A stretch of DNA of 64,000 bases from Roseateles noduli (GTDB lineage Bacteria; Pseudomonadota; Gammaproteobacteria; Burkholderiales; Burkholderiaceae_C): positions 124,001 through 188,000 of the forward strand of contig NIOE01000011.1 of assembly GCA_002205125.1 (NCBI GenBank), given 5' to 3'. Positions 35,836 through 45,583 of this stretch are shown here, in pieces. Position 1 is the first letter of the stretch, and each line of letters starts with the position of its first letter. The translations under genes were made by a program, and so were the position numbers. Below the pieces are notes generated by a model, which saw nothing but the letters and a program-made list of their open reading frames with translations, had not been told where the DNA came from and did not search any database.

Positions 35836-36056
35836 CCAAAGGACCGCCTGTCTGACGTATTGTTGTTGTGCGACTGATGCGCCCGGGCAGGCTCCCAGCC
35901 ATTCCCGCGGTAGAAAATCACAACGGTGGCAAGCATATACGCATCGTTGCTGAGGTAGCTCATGAATAACATCGATGAGCTAGCCTTGATTCACAGGTCG
36001 TTACGGCCTTGTCGCTTGAAGGCAACGCGCCGCCCTCCTGGCAATCCCTAATCAGG
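35836..36056. other. fimV upstream region
   Basis: About 220 bases between the asd terminator and fimV. It includes the hairpin with arms AGGCGG / CCGCCT around the annotated fimV ATG. It is more AT-rich than the coding sequence, as expected for a promoter region, but I cannot fix a -35/-10 pair. No open frame. Confidence 0.5.
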
Positions 36057-36088
36057 ATGAAAAAAAGCGGTGGCAGCGCCACCGCTTT
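36057..36088 (-). terminator. intrinsic terminator of asd
   Basis: On the minus strand the perfect stem AAAGCGGTGGC / GCCACCGCTTT (11 base pairs, 3-base loop) is followed by TTTTTTCATC, starting 65 bases after the asd stop. A strong rho-independent terminator that separates the leu-asd genes from fimV. Confidence 0.93.
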
Positions 36089-36152
36089 CGTTGTGCCGGA
36101 CGCCAGCCGGCATCCCGCCGACGACGGCCGGCGAAGAACGGCGTCGGGCTGA

Positions 36153-37283
36153 TCAGCGATCCAGCAGGATGCGCAGCATCCGGCGCAGCGGTTCCGCCGC
36201 GCCCCACAGCAACTGGTCACCGACGGTGAACGCGCCCACGTACTCCGGCCCCATGGCCAGCTTGCGGATGCGACCGACCGGGATGGTCATCGTGCCGGTG
36301 ACGGCGACCGGGGTCAGGTCCTTGATCGTGGCCTCGCGCGTGTTGGGCACAACCTTCACCCACTCGTTGTCCGCGGCGATCATGGCTTCGATCTCGTCCA
36401 GCGGCACGTCCTTGCGCAGCTTGAGGGTCAGGGCCTGCGAGTGGCAGCGCATCGCACCCACGCGCACGCAGAAGCCGTCGACGGGGATGGCGGCGGTGCC
36501 GAAGCCCTCGCCCTGGCCGAGGATCTTGTTGGTCTCGGCCATGCCCTTCCACTCTTCCTTGGAGGTGCCGTTGCCCAGGTCCTTGTCGATCCAGGGGATC
36601 AGCGAGCCGCCCAGCGGCACGCCGAAGTTGGCGATCTCGTCGGCCGACAGCGAACGCTGCTTGGCGATGACCTTGCGATCGATCTCCAGGATGGCGCTCT
36701 TGGGGTCGTCCAGCAGCGCCTTCACTTCCGCGTTCAGCGTGCCGTACTGGGTGAGCAGTTCGCGCATGTGCTGCGCGCCGCCGCCGGACGCGGCCTGGTA
36801 GGTCTGCGTGGACATCCACTCGACCAGGCCGGCCTTATACAGCGCGCCCACGCCCATCAGCATGCAGCTGACGGTGCAGTTGCCGCCGACCCAGTCGCGG
36901 CCGCCCTTGGCCAGCGCGTTCTTGATCACCGGCATGTTGACCGGGTCCAGCACGATCACGGCGTTGTCGGCCATGCGCAGCGTGGAGGCGGCGTCGATCC
37001 AGTGGCCGTTCCAGCCCGCGGCGCGCAGCTTGGGATAGACCTCGGCCGTGTAGTTGCCGCCCTGGCAGGTGATGATGATCTCGCAGCGCTTGAGCTGGTC
37101 GAGGTCGAAGGCGTTCTGCAGCGCCGTCTCGTTCTTCGCGAACGACGGGGCCGTGCCGCCGGCGTTCGAGGTGCTGAAGAACAGCGGCTCGATCAGATCG
37201 AAATCGCGCTCCTGCGCCATGCGGTCCATCAGCACCGAGCCGACCATGCCGCGCCATCCCACCAAACCAACCAATGTCGTCAT
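36153..37283 (-). CDS. asd: aspartate-semialdehyde dehydrogenase
   Basis: A 376-residue enzyme that reduces aspartyl phosphate in the lysine/threonine/methionine pathway. The NADP loop is [18 protein letters not shown], the catalytic Cys lies in [14 protein letters not shown], and the conserved His in [12 protein letters not shown]. The start at 37283 is chosen because GAAGG lies seven bases upstream; the frame stays open for 18 more codons. Proteobacterial long-form Asd. Confidence 0.97.
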   Translation of the reverse strand: MTTLVGLVGWRGMVGSVLMDRMAQERDFDLIEPLFFSTSNAGGTAPSFAKNETALQNAFDLDQLKRCEIIITCQGGNYTAEVYPKLRAAGWNGHWIDAASTLRMADNAVIVLDPVNMPVIKNALAKGGRDWVGGNCTVSCMLMGVGALYKAGLVEWMSTQTYQAASGGGAQHMRELLTQYGTLNAEVKALLDDPKSAILEIDRKVIAKQRSLSADEIANFGVPLGGSLIPWIDKDLGNGTSKEEWKGMAETNKILGQGEGFGTAAIPVDGFCVRVGAMRCHSQALTLKLRKDVPLDEIEAMIAADNEWVKVVPNTREATIKDLTPVAVTGTMTIPVGRIRKLAMGPEYVGAFTVGDQLLWGAAEPLRRMLRILLDR

Positions 37284-37343
37284 TTGCGTACCTTCGTTCA
37301 TTGAAAGGCCCGGCACTGCTGGCCGGGCATCGCCCAAACACCG

Positions 37344-37389
37344 TCACACACCCTGGGAGCCTGCCCGGCTCGCTTCGCCGGGTGTGTGA
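37344..37389. repeat. long stem-loop between leuB and asd
   Basis: Arms TCACACACCC / GGGTGTGTGA (10 bases, perfect) enclose a second stem CCCGGC / GCCGGG. It lies between the leuB stop and asd. No T-run follows, so a mRNA-stability or attenuation role is more likely than termination. Confidence 0.55.
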
Positions 37390-37415
37390 GGTGGGGCGAG
37401 ACGAACCGGAGCGGA

Positions 37416-38549
37416 CTAGCTCTTGATGGTTTTGGTCGTGGTAATGGTGGTCGCGCCCATGCCTTTGCCCGAAGCAACGGCAGCAATGGCGGCGACGACG
37501 GCATCACCCATCTCGCGGGTGCTCACCTTCTGGGTGCCCTCGCTCCAGATGTCCGCGGTACGCAGACCCTGGGCCAGCACGGCTTGAACCGCCGACTCGA
37601 TGCGAGCGGCGGCTTCGGGCTGGTTGAGGGAGAACTTGAGCATCATGGCAGCAGAAAGGATTGTAGCCAGCGGATTGGCGATTCCCTTGCCGGCGATGTC
37701 CGGCGCGCTGCCGTGGCTGGGTTCGTAGAGGCCCTTGTTGTTCTTGTCCAACGAGGCGCTGGGCAGCATGCCGATGGAGCCGGTCAGCATCGCGGCCTCG
37801 TCCGACAGGATGTCGCCGAACATGTTGCCGGTGACGACGACGTCGAACTTCTTGGGCGCCTTGACCAGCTGCATCGCGGCGTTGTCGACGTACATGTGGT
37901 CGAGCTCGACGTCCGGATAGTCCTTGTGGACCTCGGTGACGACGTCCTTCCAGAACTGGAAGGTCTCCAGCACGTTGGCCTTGTCGACCGAAGTGACCTT
38001 CCTGTTGCGCTTGCGCGCGGCCTGGAAGGCGACGTGGGCGATGCGCTCGATCTCGGGGCGCGAGTAGCGCATCGTGTCGAAGGCCTCCTCGCTACCGGGG
38101 AAGTGGCCGTCGACGGCGGTGCGGCGGCCGCGCGGCTGGCCGAAGTAGATGTCGCCGGTGAGCTCGCGGATGATCAGGATGTCCAGGCCGGCGACCAGCT
38201 CGGGCTTGAGGCTCGACGCATGGGTGAGCTGCTCGTAGCAGATCGCGGGGCGGAAGTTGGCGAACAGGCCGAGCGCCTTGCGCAGGCCGAGGATGGCCTG
38301 CTCGGGGCGCAGCGCGCGTTCGAGCTTGTCGTACTTCCAGTCGCCGACGGCACCGAACAGCACCGCGTCCGCGTCCTGCGCGAGCTTGAGCGTGGCCTCG
38401 GGCAGCGGATGGCCGGAGGCCTCGTAGGCGGCGCCGCCGACGGGCGCGGTCTCGAGCTCGAACGGGAGTTCGAGCACGTTCAGGACCTTGACGGCCTCCG
38501 CGACGATTTCGGTGCCGATGCCGTCACCAGGCAGGACTGCGATCTTCAT
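37416..38549 (-). CDS. leuB: 3-isopropylmalate dehydrogenase
   Basis: A 377-residue NAD-dependent decarboxylating dehydrogenase of leucine synthesis. Conserved boxes: [18 protein letters not shown] at the N-terminus, [14 protein letters not shown], and the metal/NAD region [26 protein letters not shown] with [18 protein letters not shown]. The C-terminal [12 protein letters not shown] tail is a short simple sequence beyond the normal end. Confidence 0.98.
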   Translation of the reverse strand: MKIAVLPGDGIGTEIVAEAVKVLNVLELPFELETAPVGGAAYEASGHPLPEATLKLAQDADAVLFGAVGDWKYDKLERALRPEQAILGLRKALGLFANFRPAICYEQLTHASSLKPELVAGLDILIIRELTGDIYFGQPRGRRTAVDGHFPGSEEAFDTMRYSRPEIERIAHVAFQAARKRNRKVTSVDKANVLETFQFWKDVVTEVHKDYPDVELDHMYVDNAAMQLVKAPKKFDVVVTGNMFGDILSDEAAMLTGSIGMLPSASLDKNNKGLYEPSHGSAPDIAGKGIANPLATILSAAMMLKFSLNQPEAAARIESAVQAVLAQGLRTADIWSEGTQKVSTREMGDAVVAAIAAVASGKGMGATTITTTKTIKS

Positions 38550-38556
38550 AAGGTCC

Positions 38557-39207
38557 TCAGCGAGTAATTCGGTTGTTCAGCCACGGCTTGGTGGCGATGC
38601 GTTCGGCTTCGAAGGCCTTGATCTTGTCGGCGTGACGCAGCGTCAGCGCGATGTCGTCGAAGCCGTTGAGCAGGCAGTACTTGCGGAACGGCTGGACGTC
38701 GAACGGCAGTTCCTCGCCGTCGGCCTTGACGACGACCTGGCGCTCCAGATCCACCGTCAGCTGGTAGCCGGGGAAGGCGAAGACCTCGTCGAACAGGCGC
38801 GCGACCTGGCTCTCCGGCAACACGATCGGCAGCACGCCGTTCTTGAAGGTGTTGTTGAAGAAGATGTCGGCAAAGCTGGGCGCGATCAGCGCGCGGAAGC
38901 CGTACTGCTGCAGCGCCCAGGGCGCATGCTCGCGGCTGGAGCCGCAGCCGAAGTTGCTGCGCGCGATCAGCACCGACGCGCCCTGGTAACGCGGCTGGTT
39001 CAGCACGAAGTCCGGATTCGGCTTGCGGCTGGCCGGATCCTGGCCCGGCTCGCCATGATCGAGGTAGCGCCACTCGTCGAAGAGATTCGGGCCGAAGCCG
39101 CTGCGCTTGATCGACTTCAGGAATTGCTTGGGGATGATCGCGTCGGTGTCGACGTTCTCGCGATCCATCGGGGCCACGAGGCCCTTGTGCACGGTGAACT
39201 TGTCCAT
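38557..39207 (-). CDS. leuD: 3-isopropylmalate dehydratase small subunit
   Basis: A 216-residue swivel domain that pairs with LeuC. Signature: [21 protein letters not shown] and [15 protein letters not shown], with [12 protein letters not shown] further on. Lies 36 bases after leuC and seven bases before leuB, forming leuC-leuD-leuB. Confidence 0.98.
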   Translation of the reverse strand: MDKFTVHKGLVAPMDRENVDTDAIIPKQFLKSIKRSGFGPNLFDEWRYLDHGEPGQDPASRKPNPDFVLNQPRYQGASVLIARSNFGCGSSREHAPWALQQYGFRALIAPSFADIFFNNTFKNGVLPIVLPESQVARLFDEVFAFPGYQLTVDLERQVVVKADGEELPFDVQPFRKYCLLNGFDDIALTLRHADKIKAFEAERIATKPWLNNRITR

Positions 39208-39243
39208 GGCGGGTGTCCTGTCGGTACTGTCGGCCCTGGGGGC

Positions 39244-40695
39244 TCAGGCGATGCGTCGAACGTCGACGAAGTGGCCTTCCATCGCGGCGGCGGCGGCCAT
39301 CGCGGGACTCACGAGGTGGGTGCGGCCGCCGGCGCCCTGCCGGCCTTCGAAGTTGCGGTTGCTGGTGGAGGCGCAGCGCTCGCCTGGCTCCAGCCGGTCG
39401 GCGTTCATCGCCAGGCACATGGAGCAGCCCGGCTCACGCCATTCGAAGCCCGCGGCCTTGAAAATCTGGTCGAGTCCTTCGGCTTCGGCCTGCGCCTTCA
39501 CCAGACCAGACCCCGGCACCACCATCGCCAGCTTGACGTTGCCGGCGACGCGGCCACCCAGGCGCTTCACGACGGCCGCGGCCTCGCGCATGTCCTCGAT
39601 GCGGCTGTTGGTGCAGCTGCCGATGAAGACTTTGTCGATGCGGATGTCGTTGATCGCCTTGTTGGGCTCCAGCGCCATGTACTGCAGCGCGCGCTCGATG
39701 GCGCCGCGCTTGACGGCGTCCTTCTCCTTGTCGGGATCGGGCACGCGGTCGTCGATGGACAGGACCATCTCGGGCGAGGTGCCCCAGGTGACCTGCGGAC
39801 GGATCTGCGCGGCGTCAAGCTCGACCACCGCGTCGAACCTCGCGCCGGCGTCGGTGTGCAGCGTGCGCCAGTACTGGACGGCCTGGTCCCATTCGACGCC
39901 GGTCGGCGTGAACGGACGGCCCTTCACGTACTGGATCGTCGTGTCGTCGACGGCGATCAGGCCGGCGCGCGCGCCCGCCTCGATCGCCATGTTGCAGACG
40001 GTCATGCGGCCTTCCATCGACAGCGCGCGGATGGCGCTGCCGGCAAACTCGATCGTGTAGCCGGTGCCGCCGGCGGTGCCGATGCGGCCGATGATCGCCA
40101 GCACGATGTCCTTGGCGCCGACGCCGGGCATGACCTGACCCTCGACCTTGATCAGCAGGTTCTTGGCCTTCTTGGCCAGCAGCGTCTGCGTGGCCAGCAC
40201 GTGCTCGACCTCGGAGGTGCCGATGCCGTGCGCCAGCGCGCCGAAGGCGCCGTGCGTGGAGGTGTGGCTGTCGCCGCAGACGACGGTCATGCCGGGCAGC
40301 GTGGCGCCCTGCTCCGGGCCGATCACGTGGACGATGCCCTGGCGCTTGTCGTTCATCTTGAACTGCGTGATGCCGAAGCGGTCGCAGTTCTTGTCCAGCG
40401 TGTCGACCTGCAGGCGCGACACCGGATCGGCGATGCCCTGGCTGCGGTCGGTGGTGGGCACGTTGTGGTCGCTGACGGCCAGGTTGGCCGACAGGCGCCA
40501 GACCTTGCGGCCGGCCAGGTCCAGGCCTTCGAAGGCCTGCGGGCTGGTGACCTCGTGGACGAGGTGGCGGTCGATGTAGAGGACGGACGTGCCGTCCTCC
40601 TCGGTGTGCACCACGTGCTCGTCCCAGAGCTTGTCGTAGAGGGTGCGCGGCGCGCCGGCTTGGGCGGCGTGGGCGTTGGAGATGTTGGCGGTCAT
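39244..40695 (-). CDS. leuC: 3-isopropylmalate dehydratase large subunit
   Basis: A 483-residue aconitase-type subunit. The iron-sulfur cysteines lie in [17 protein letters not shown] and [30 protein letters not shown] is also diagnostic. The start at 40695 is chosen because GGAGAG lies about ten bases upstream; in-frame GTG and ATG codons at 40713 and 40710 are alternatives. First gene of the leuCDB-asd group. Confidence 0.97.
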   Translation of the reverse strand: MTANISNAHAAQAGAPRTLYDKLWDEHVVHTEEDGTSVLYIDRHLVHEVTSPQAFEGLDLAGRKVWRLSANLAVSDHNVPTTDRSQGIADPVSRLQVDTLDKNCDRFGITQFKMNDKRQGIVHVIGPEQGATLPGMTVVCGDSHTSTHGAFGALAHGIGTSEVEHVLATQTLLAKKAKNLLIKVEGQVMPGVGAKDIVLAIIGRIGTAGGTGYTIEFAGSAIRALSMEGRMTVCNMAIEAGARAGLIAVDDTTIQYVKGRPFTPTGVEWDQAVQYWRTLHTDAGARFDAVVELDAAQIRPQVTWGTSPEMVLSIDDRVPDPDKEKDAVKRGAIERALQYMALEPNKAINDIRIDKVFIGSCTNSRIEDMREAAAVVKRLGGRVAGNVKLAMVVPGSGLVKAQAEAEGLDQIFKAAGFEWREPGCSMCLAMNADRLEPGERCASTSNRNFEGRQGAGGRTHLVSPAMAAAAAMEGHFVDVRRIA

Positions 40696-40743
40696 GGGAT
40701 GGCTCTCCATCACTTCAGGGAAAGATGGCTGTCTTGGCGCGGC

Positions 40744-41709
40744 TCACTTCGAGCCGGCCTTGGAAACGGTATTCGCGGGGGTCGATGAATTCGAGGGATT
40801 CGCGGCCGTGGCGCCGGCCTCCTTCGCGGCCGGGCACAGCGCGTCGACGAAACGCTGGACGACGGTCGGCAGGCGCTCCTGGCGGGCCACACCCAGAACA
40901 TAGTCGCGCTGGGCCCAGGCTTCATCCAGGGTCAGGCGCTTGACGTCGAAGACCTGCGCGAAGCGGCGCGACGGCGCGTCGGGCAGCACGGCGACGCCGA
41001 GGCCGGCCTCGACCAGCTGCGCGATCGCGTCGAAGCCGCGCACCTGCAGTCGCGCCTTGAGCGTGCGGCCGCGGGTCATGGCTTCCTGCATCATGAGTTC
41101 CTGCGCCGCGGCGCCGCCGTGCAGGCCGACGAGGTCGTGATCGAGCAGGTCGTCGAAGCTGACCGACTCCCGCCCGGCGAGCTCGTGCGCCGCAGGCACC
41201 AGCACGGCGAGACGGCCGGTGCGGTAGGACCAGGTCTGCAGCCGGTTGTCCAGCAGCGGGGTGGTGAACACGCCGACATCGGCGCGGCCTTCGGCGACGG
41301 CGGCCTGCACCTCGGCGCTGGTCTGGTCTTCGAGGCTGATGCGGATCTGCGGATGGGCCTGCGAGAACGCGGCCAGATCGGGCGGCAGCGCCTCGGCGAT
41401 CGCGCCGGCGTTGGCGGCGATGCGCAGATGGCCCTTGATGCCGCGGGCGAACTCGACGACCTCGCTCTCCAGCGCATGCAGCGAGGCATGCAGCGAACGG
41501 ATGTGGCGGACCAGCGCGCGACAGGCCTCGGTGGGCTCGACGCCGCGGGCGCGTCGTTCGAACAACTGCACGCCGAGTCGCGTTTCCAGATCCGAGATCC
41601 GCTTGCTGGCGGCGGCCAGTGCCAGATGCTCGCGCTCGGCCCCGCGGGTGATGGATCGAGTCTGTTCGATCGCCAGCACGAGATTCAAGGTGGTGAGGTC
41701 GAGGCGCAT
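40744..41709 (-). CDS. LysR-family transcriptional regulator
   Basis: A 321-residue LysR regulator: N-terminal HTH (LNLVLAIEQTRSITRGAEREHLALAAASKRISDLETRLGVQLFERRARGVEPT) and a periplasmic-binding-type effector domain (GHLRIAANAGAIAEALP onward). It is 48 bases upstream of leuC on the same strand, so it may be co-transcribed with or control the leu genes, and it is divergent from the LPMO gene, giving a second possible target. The last 25 residues (ATAANPSNSSTPANTVSKAGSK) are a low-complexity tail not typical of LysR proteins. Confidence 0.92.
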   Translation of the reverse strand: MRLDLTTLNLVLAIEQTRSITRGAEREHLALAAASKRISDLETRLGVQLFERRARGVEPTEACRALVRHIRSLHASLHALESEVVEFARGIKGHLRIAANAGAIAEALPPDLAAFSQAHPQIRISLEDQTSAEVQAAVAEGRADVGVFTTPLLDNRLQTWSYRTGRLAVLVPAAHELAGRESVSFDDLLDHDLVGLHGGAAAQELMMQEAMTRGRTLKARLQVRGFDAIAQLVEAGLGVAVLPDAPSRRFAQVFDVKRLTLDEAWAQRDYVLGVARQERLPTVVQRFVDALCPAAKEAGATAANPSNSSTPANTVSKAGSK

Positions 41710-41781
41710 GGTGTGGCGGCAGCTGGGTTGAACTGTAGCCTTCGCTCAGAGAGCAAGACTGCGGTCGTTCATGATAATCCC

Positions 41782-41796
41782 TTCGCCTTAAACGAA
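41782..41796. promoter_or_regulatory. candidate LysR-type dyad
   Basis: TTCG-N7-CGAA lies in the divergent region between the LysR gene and the LPMO gene. Spacing and symmetry fit a T-N11-A LysR box. It could serve either gene; there is no direct support for binding. Confidence 0.35.
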
Positions 41797-41936
41797 AGCT
41801 GGAAAATCTTCAGCGACCGTCGTTACCGTTGTTCGGCTTGTTTTGGTATTTCGCAGGTCCTATGGTGGTACTGCTTTGGTGCGATGTCGGGCCCATCCCA
41901 TCCGAAGCACCTCAACACCACTTCCAGGAGACCTGC

Positions 41937-43112
41937 ATGAATGTCCGAGCCCGACCCGCTGGTGCCGCCGCGCTGGCCACGCTCTCGACCGCCGTCCTCG
42001 CCACTCTGGGTGCCGCGCTGACGCCCAGCGCCGCGTTCGCGCATGGCGCGCCGGAGTTCCCGATCTCGCGCCAGTACAACTGCTACAAGAACCCGTCGTT
42101 GCCGGCCTGCCAGGCCGCGATCGCGTTCGGCGGGGAGCAGGCGATCTACGACTGGAACGGCGTCAACCAGGCGGCCGCCAACGGCAACCACAAGGCGGTG
42201 GTGCCCGACCTGAAGATCTGCGCCGGCGGGCAGGAGAAGTTCAAGGGCTTCGACCTGGCGCGCGGGGACTGGCCGAGCACGGCCTATTCGCCGGGCGCCG
42301 ACGGCAAGTACGAGTACCGCTACAACGCGACCGCGCCGCACCGCTCGCTGAACTGGACCTTCTTCCTGACGCGTGACGGCTGGAACCCCACGACCTCGCC
42401 GCTGCGCTGGTCGGACCTGGAGCAGGTCCAGCAGCTCGGCCCGGACCAGATCGTCACGGCGCCATCGGGCAAGACCTACACGATGAAGCTGAGCCTGCCG
42501 CGTCGCACCGGCAAGCACCTGCTGTTCTCGGCCTGGCAGCGGGCGGACAGCACCGAGGCGTTCTACGCGTGCTCCGACGTGGACTTCGGCGGCGGCACGA
42601 CGCCTCCGGCCACGCCTTCGGGGCTGAAGCAGATCGGCCAGGTCTCGGCGGCGCAGGACCTGCCCTCGGGCAGCCAGGTGAAGCTGCGCGTGTTCAACAG
42701 CGCGGGCAACGACCTGGAGACGATCCCGGTGTCGCTGACCGCCGCGACCACCAAGGCCGCGTGGCTGGGCCAGCTCGCGACCAAGGTCAACCAGACCTCG
42801 GGCTACGTGAAGGTCGGCACCCTGCAAGGCGGCAGCGTCGTCGTGCCGGGCGGCGCGACGGTGATGGACGTCTATCTGCAGAACGCCAACTCGGGCGCGA
42901 GCTACGCGCTGGATGTGATCCTGCCGACGCCGCCGACGACACCTCCGACCACGCCGCCGGGTGCAACCACGTGGAGCGAAGGCGCAAGCTACACGGCTGG
43001 ACAGATCGTCAGCTACCAGGGCAAGCAGTACCGCTGCCTGCAGGCGCACACGGCCTGGGCCGGCGCGGGCTGGAATCCCGCCGTGTCCGCGACGCTCTGG
43101 CAGGCAATCTGA
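41937..43112 (+). CDS. secreted AA10 lytic polysaccharide monooxygenase with chitin-binding modules (GbpA-like)
   Basis: A 391-residue secreted protein. The signal peptide ends at ...PSAAFA, so the mature protein starts with His36, the N-terminal histidine of the copper brace; the second brace residue is His85 (NGNHKAVVPD). The AA10 domain covers residues about 36-218 and ends AFYACSDVDF. A GbpA-module-2-like domain follows (residues about 228-322), then a Pro/Thr linker (PTPPTTPPTTPPG) and a C-terminal CBM5/12 domain (SYTAGQIVSYQGKQYRCLQAHTAWAGAGWNP). The enzyme oxidatively cleaves chitin outside the cell. A good ribosome site (CAGGAG) precedes the ATG at 41937. Confidence 0.95.
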   Translation: MNVRARPAGAAALATLSTAVLATLGAALTPSAAFAHGAPEFPISRQYNCYKNPSLPACQAAIAFGGEQAIYDWNGVNQAAANGNHKAVVPDLKICAGGQEKFKGFDLARGDWPSTAYSPGADGKYEYRYNATAPHRSLNWTFFLTRDGWNPTTSPLRWSDLEQVQQLGPDQIVTAPSGKTYTMKLSLPRRTGKHLLFSAWQRADSTEAFYACSDVDFGGGTTPPATPSGLKQIGQVSAAQDLPSGSQVKLRVFNSAGNDLETIPVSLTAATTKAAWLGQLATKVNQTSGYVKVGTLQGGSVVVPGGATVMDVYLQNANSGASYALDVILPTPPTTPPTTPPGATTWSEGASYTAGQIVSYQGKQYRCLQAHTAWAGAGWNPAVSATLWQAI

Positions 43113-43130
43113 ACTGCCACCACCGAGCAC

Positions 43131-43214
43131 CGGCAGAGGGTGCCGGGGGCACCGTGTCGTCAATCGCGTCGCATGCTCCGCATTCCTCCCCGGTGCCCCC
43201 GGCACCCTCTGCCG
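43131..43214. repeat. long perfect inverted repeat (24-base arms, 36-base spacer)
   Basis: The arms are 43,131-43,154 and 43,191-43,214, exact reverse complements, GC-rich (core GCAGAGGGTGCC). The repeat lies between two convergent genes, the LPMO gene and the FAD dehydrogenase gene. There is no T-run, no transposase and no target duplication visible. It may act as a transcription barrier between converging transcripts or be a mobile repeat. Confidence 0.8.
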
Positions 43215-43295
43215 CGATGCGGCATGGTGCGCGGGCGGGCGTACGAGTGAGGTCGTGGATTGCGGCGCGAGGGATGGCGCGTCAGGAAGTCGGGG

Positions 43296-44999
43296 TCAGT
43301 CCTTGAGCCCCAGCAGCGACTTCCCCACCGCCTCCGCCACCTCGATGCCGTCGACCCCGGCGGACATGATCCCGCCGGCGTAGCCGGCGCCCTCGCCGGC
43401 CGGGTACAGGCCGCGGACGTTGAGGCTCTGGTAGTCCTTGCCGCGCGTGATGCGCAGCGGCGAGGACGTGCGCGTCTCGACGCCCGTCAGCACCGCGTCG
43501 TTCATCGCGAAGCCGCGGATCTGGCGCTCGAAGGCGGGCAGCGCCTCGCGGATCGCGTCGAGCGCGTACTTCGGCAGGCTGCCGTTGCCCTTCTGCTGCA
43601 GGTCGGTCATGGTGACGCCGGGCTTGTAGCTCGGCTCGACGCTGCCCAGCGCCGTGCCGCGCTGACGCTTGACGAAGTCCCCCACCAGCGCGGCCGGCGC
43701 CAGGTAGTTGCCCTCGCCTAGCTCGTAGGCACGCGACTCCCAGAAGCGCTGGAAGGCGAAGCCGTCCAGAGGATTGACGGTGCTGCCGTCCTTCTTGCCG
43801 TCCTGGCGGTAGTCCTCGGGCGTGATGCCGACGACGATGCCCGCATTCGCGTTGCGCTCGTTGCGGGAGTACTGGCTCATGCCGTTGGTGACGACGCGGT
43901 TCGGCTCGGAGGTCGCCGCGACCACGGTGCCGCCGGGGCACATGCAGAAGCTGTAGACCGAGCGGCCGTTGCCCGCGTGGTGGACCAGCTTGTAGTCGGC
44001 CGCGCCGAGGATGGGATGACCGGCGTTCGGGCCGAAGCGGGCCTTGTCGATGATCGACTGCGGATGTTCGATGCGGTAGCCGATGGAGAACGGCTTGGCC
44101 TCCATGTGGACGCCGCGCTCGTGGAGCATCGTGAAGGTGTCGCGCGCGCTGTGGCCGAGCGCGATGACGACGTGATCCGCGCGCAGCTGTTCGCCCGAGG
44201 CGAGCGTCACGCCGCGCACATGCCGCTGGCCGTCGGCGCCGGGCTCGATGAGCAGGTCGGTGACCTTCTGCTGGAAGCGGATCTCGCCGCCCAGGCTCTC
44301 GATGTCCGCCCGCATCTTGATGATCATGCTCACCAGGCGGAAGGTGCCGATGTGCGGCTTGCTGACGAAGAGGATCTCCTCGGGCGCGCCGGCCTTGACG
44401 AACTCGGTCAGGACCTTGCGCGTGAGGAAGCGCGGATCGGAGATCTGGCTGTAGAGCTTGCCGTCGGAGAAGGTGCCGGCGCCGCCTTCGCCGAACTGCA
44501 CGTTCGATTCGGGGTCGAGCACGCTTTCGCGCCACAGGCCCCAGGTGTCCTTGGTGCGTTCGCGGACCTGCTTGCCGCGTTCGAGCACGATGGGCCGCAG
44601 GCCCATCTGCGCCAGGATCAGCGCGGCGAAGAGCCCGCAGGGGCCGAAGCCGATGACGATGGGACGCGGACGTTCGCCGGCGTCGGTGCCGCTGGCGGCA
44701 TGGAAGTCGGCCGGCGCATGACCGGCGAACTGGTAGTCGGTGTCGGGCGAGGGCTTGATGTGCGAGTCGCCGGCGTGGCGCTGGAGCAGCGCGGCTTCGG
44801 CGGCGTCGCCTCCGTTGACTTCGCAGTCGATGGAATAGATCAGGACCATCGCGGTCTTCTTGCGGGCGTCGTAGCTGCGCTTGAAGACGGTGAAGGCGGT
44901 GAGCTGCGCGTCGGGGATGCCGAGCCGTTCGACGACGGCGGGGCGCAGCGCCTCCTCGGGGTGGTTGAGGGGCAGGCGGAGTTCGTTGATGCGGATCAT
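43296..44999 (-). CDS. FAD-dependent dehydrogenase (COG2509-type)
   Basis: A 567-residue flavoprotein. An N-terminal domain of about 95 residues (MIRINELRLPLNHPEEAL, then FTVFKRSYDARKK) precedes the FAD-binding fold (PIVIGFGPCGLFAALILAQMGLRPIVLERG) near residue 112. SNVQFGEGGAGTFSDGKLYSQ and HILGAADYKLVHHAGNGRSVYSFCMCPGG-type stretches are typical of this uncharacterised dehydrogenase family; the C-terminal part ends NVRGLYPAGEGAGYAGGIMSAG with the second FAD contact. Substrate unknown. Cytoplasmic, no signal peptide. Confidence 0.88.
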   Translation of the reverse strand: MIRINELRLPLNHPEEALRPAVVERLGIPDAQLTAFTVFKRSYDARKKTAMVLIYSIDCEVNGGDAAEAALLQRHAGDSHIKPSPDTDYQFAGHAPADFHAASGTDAGERPRPIVIGFGPCGLFAALILAQMGLRPIVLERGKQVRERTKDTWGLWRESVLDPESNVQFGEGGAGTFSDGKLYSQISDPRFLTRKVLTEFVKAGAPEEILFVSKPHIGTFRLVSMIIKMRADIESLGGEIRFQQKVTDLLIEPGADGQRHVRGVTLASGEQLRADHVVIALGHSARDTFTMLHERGVHMEAKPFSIGYRIEHPQSIIDKARFGPNAGHPILGAADYKLVHHAGNGRSVYSFCMCPGGTVVAATSEPNRVVTNGMSQYSRNERNANAGIVVGITPEDYRQDGKKDGSTVNPLDGFAFQRFWESRAYELGEGNYLAPAALVGDFVKRQRGTALGSVEPSYKPGVTMTDLQQKGNGSLPKYALDAIREALPAFERQIRGFAMNDAVLTGVETRTSSPLRITRGKDYQSLNVRGLYPAGEGAGYAGGIMSAGVDGIEVAEAVGKSLLGLKD

Positions 45000-45056
45000 G
45001 GCGATTGATCGGGCAGCGGCGCGAGGATCAGGTCATGGGTTCAGGCCATGAGCCTC

Positions 45057-45097
45057 GCTGAAAACAAAACAGGCCCCGCCGGAGGGCATGGGCCTGT
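45057..45097 (-). terminator. intrinsic terminator of the small basic protein gene
   Basis: On the minus strand ACAGGCCC / GGGCCTGT (8 base pairs) is followed by TTTGTTTTC, 34 bases after the stop of the gene at 45,131-45,295. Confidence 0.85.
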
Positions 45098-45130
45098 TGT
45101 CGGATCGATGGGGAGGAACTCCCCGCGACC

Positions 45131-45295
45131 TCAACCCGAGTGCGGACGCTTGCCCGGGTTCTTCTTCGAGCGGGTGTGCGAACCGCGCTCGAGGCTGCTC
45201 TTCTGACCACGATGCGAGGTCACGGTCACGCCCTTCGGCGCGACGGGACGGGGGGCGGCCTTGCGGTCGGCTTCCGTGATGATCTTGTTGCCCAT
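45131..45295 (-). CDS. small basic protein, unknown function
   Basis: A 54-residue protein starting MGNKIITEADRKAAPRP, rich in Lys, Arg and Ser, with TVTSHRGQKSSLERGSHTRSKKNPGKRPH at the C-terminal end. A clear ribosome site (CCGGAG six bases before ATG) and its own terminator show that it is a real gene. The composition suggests nucleic-acid binding, for example to ribosomes or RNA, but no family motif confirms this. No membrane segment. Confidence 0.75.
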   Translation of the reverse strand: MGNKIITEADRKAAPRPVAPKGVTVTSHRGQKSSLERGSHTRSKKNPGKRPHSG

Positions 45296-45583
45296 GTTGG
45301 CTCCGGTAAATGAACTGAAAAACACCTGCCCGAAGTCACAGACTCGCCGGCCTCGGACCCCGAAGGGGCGACCGGTTGCCTGGAGCAGCGTCGGAAATAC
45401 GGTGAAGGGCGGGAGTTTACACGCGCCGGAGGGGTTCCCGCGCTCCCCCTCCGCGGGGACGTGGCCTGTCAACCATCCCCCATCGGGTCCGTTGACCGTC
45501 GAGCGGGTCGTTGCGACGATGATCCGCATCCGGCCAGGACGGCGTCCGAAGCGCCCGCCGGCCGCACCACAGAGGGAGAAACC
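45296..45583. other. divergent intergenic region
   Basis: Some 288 bases between the small basic protein gene (minus) and the VWA lipoprotein gene (plus). It must contain both promoters. I see no strong consensus pair, hairpin or open frame. Confidence 0.4.

Noticed and set aside
43131-43214. Ends of an insertion sequence
   Set aside because: The 36-base spacer holds no transposase and no target duplication flanks the repeat.
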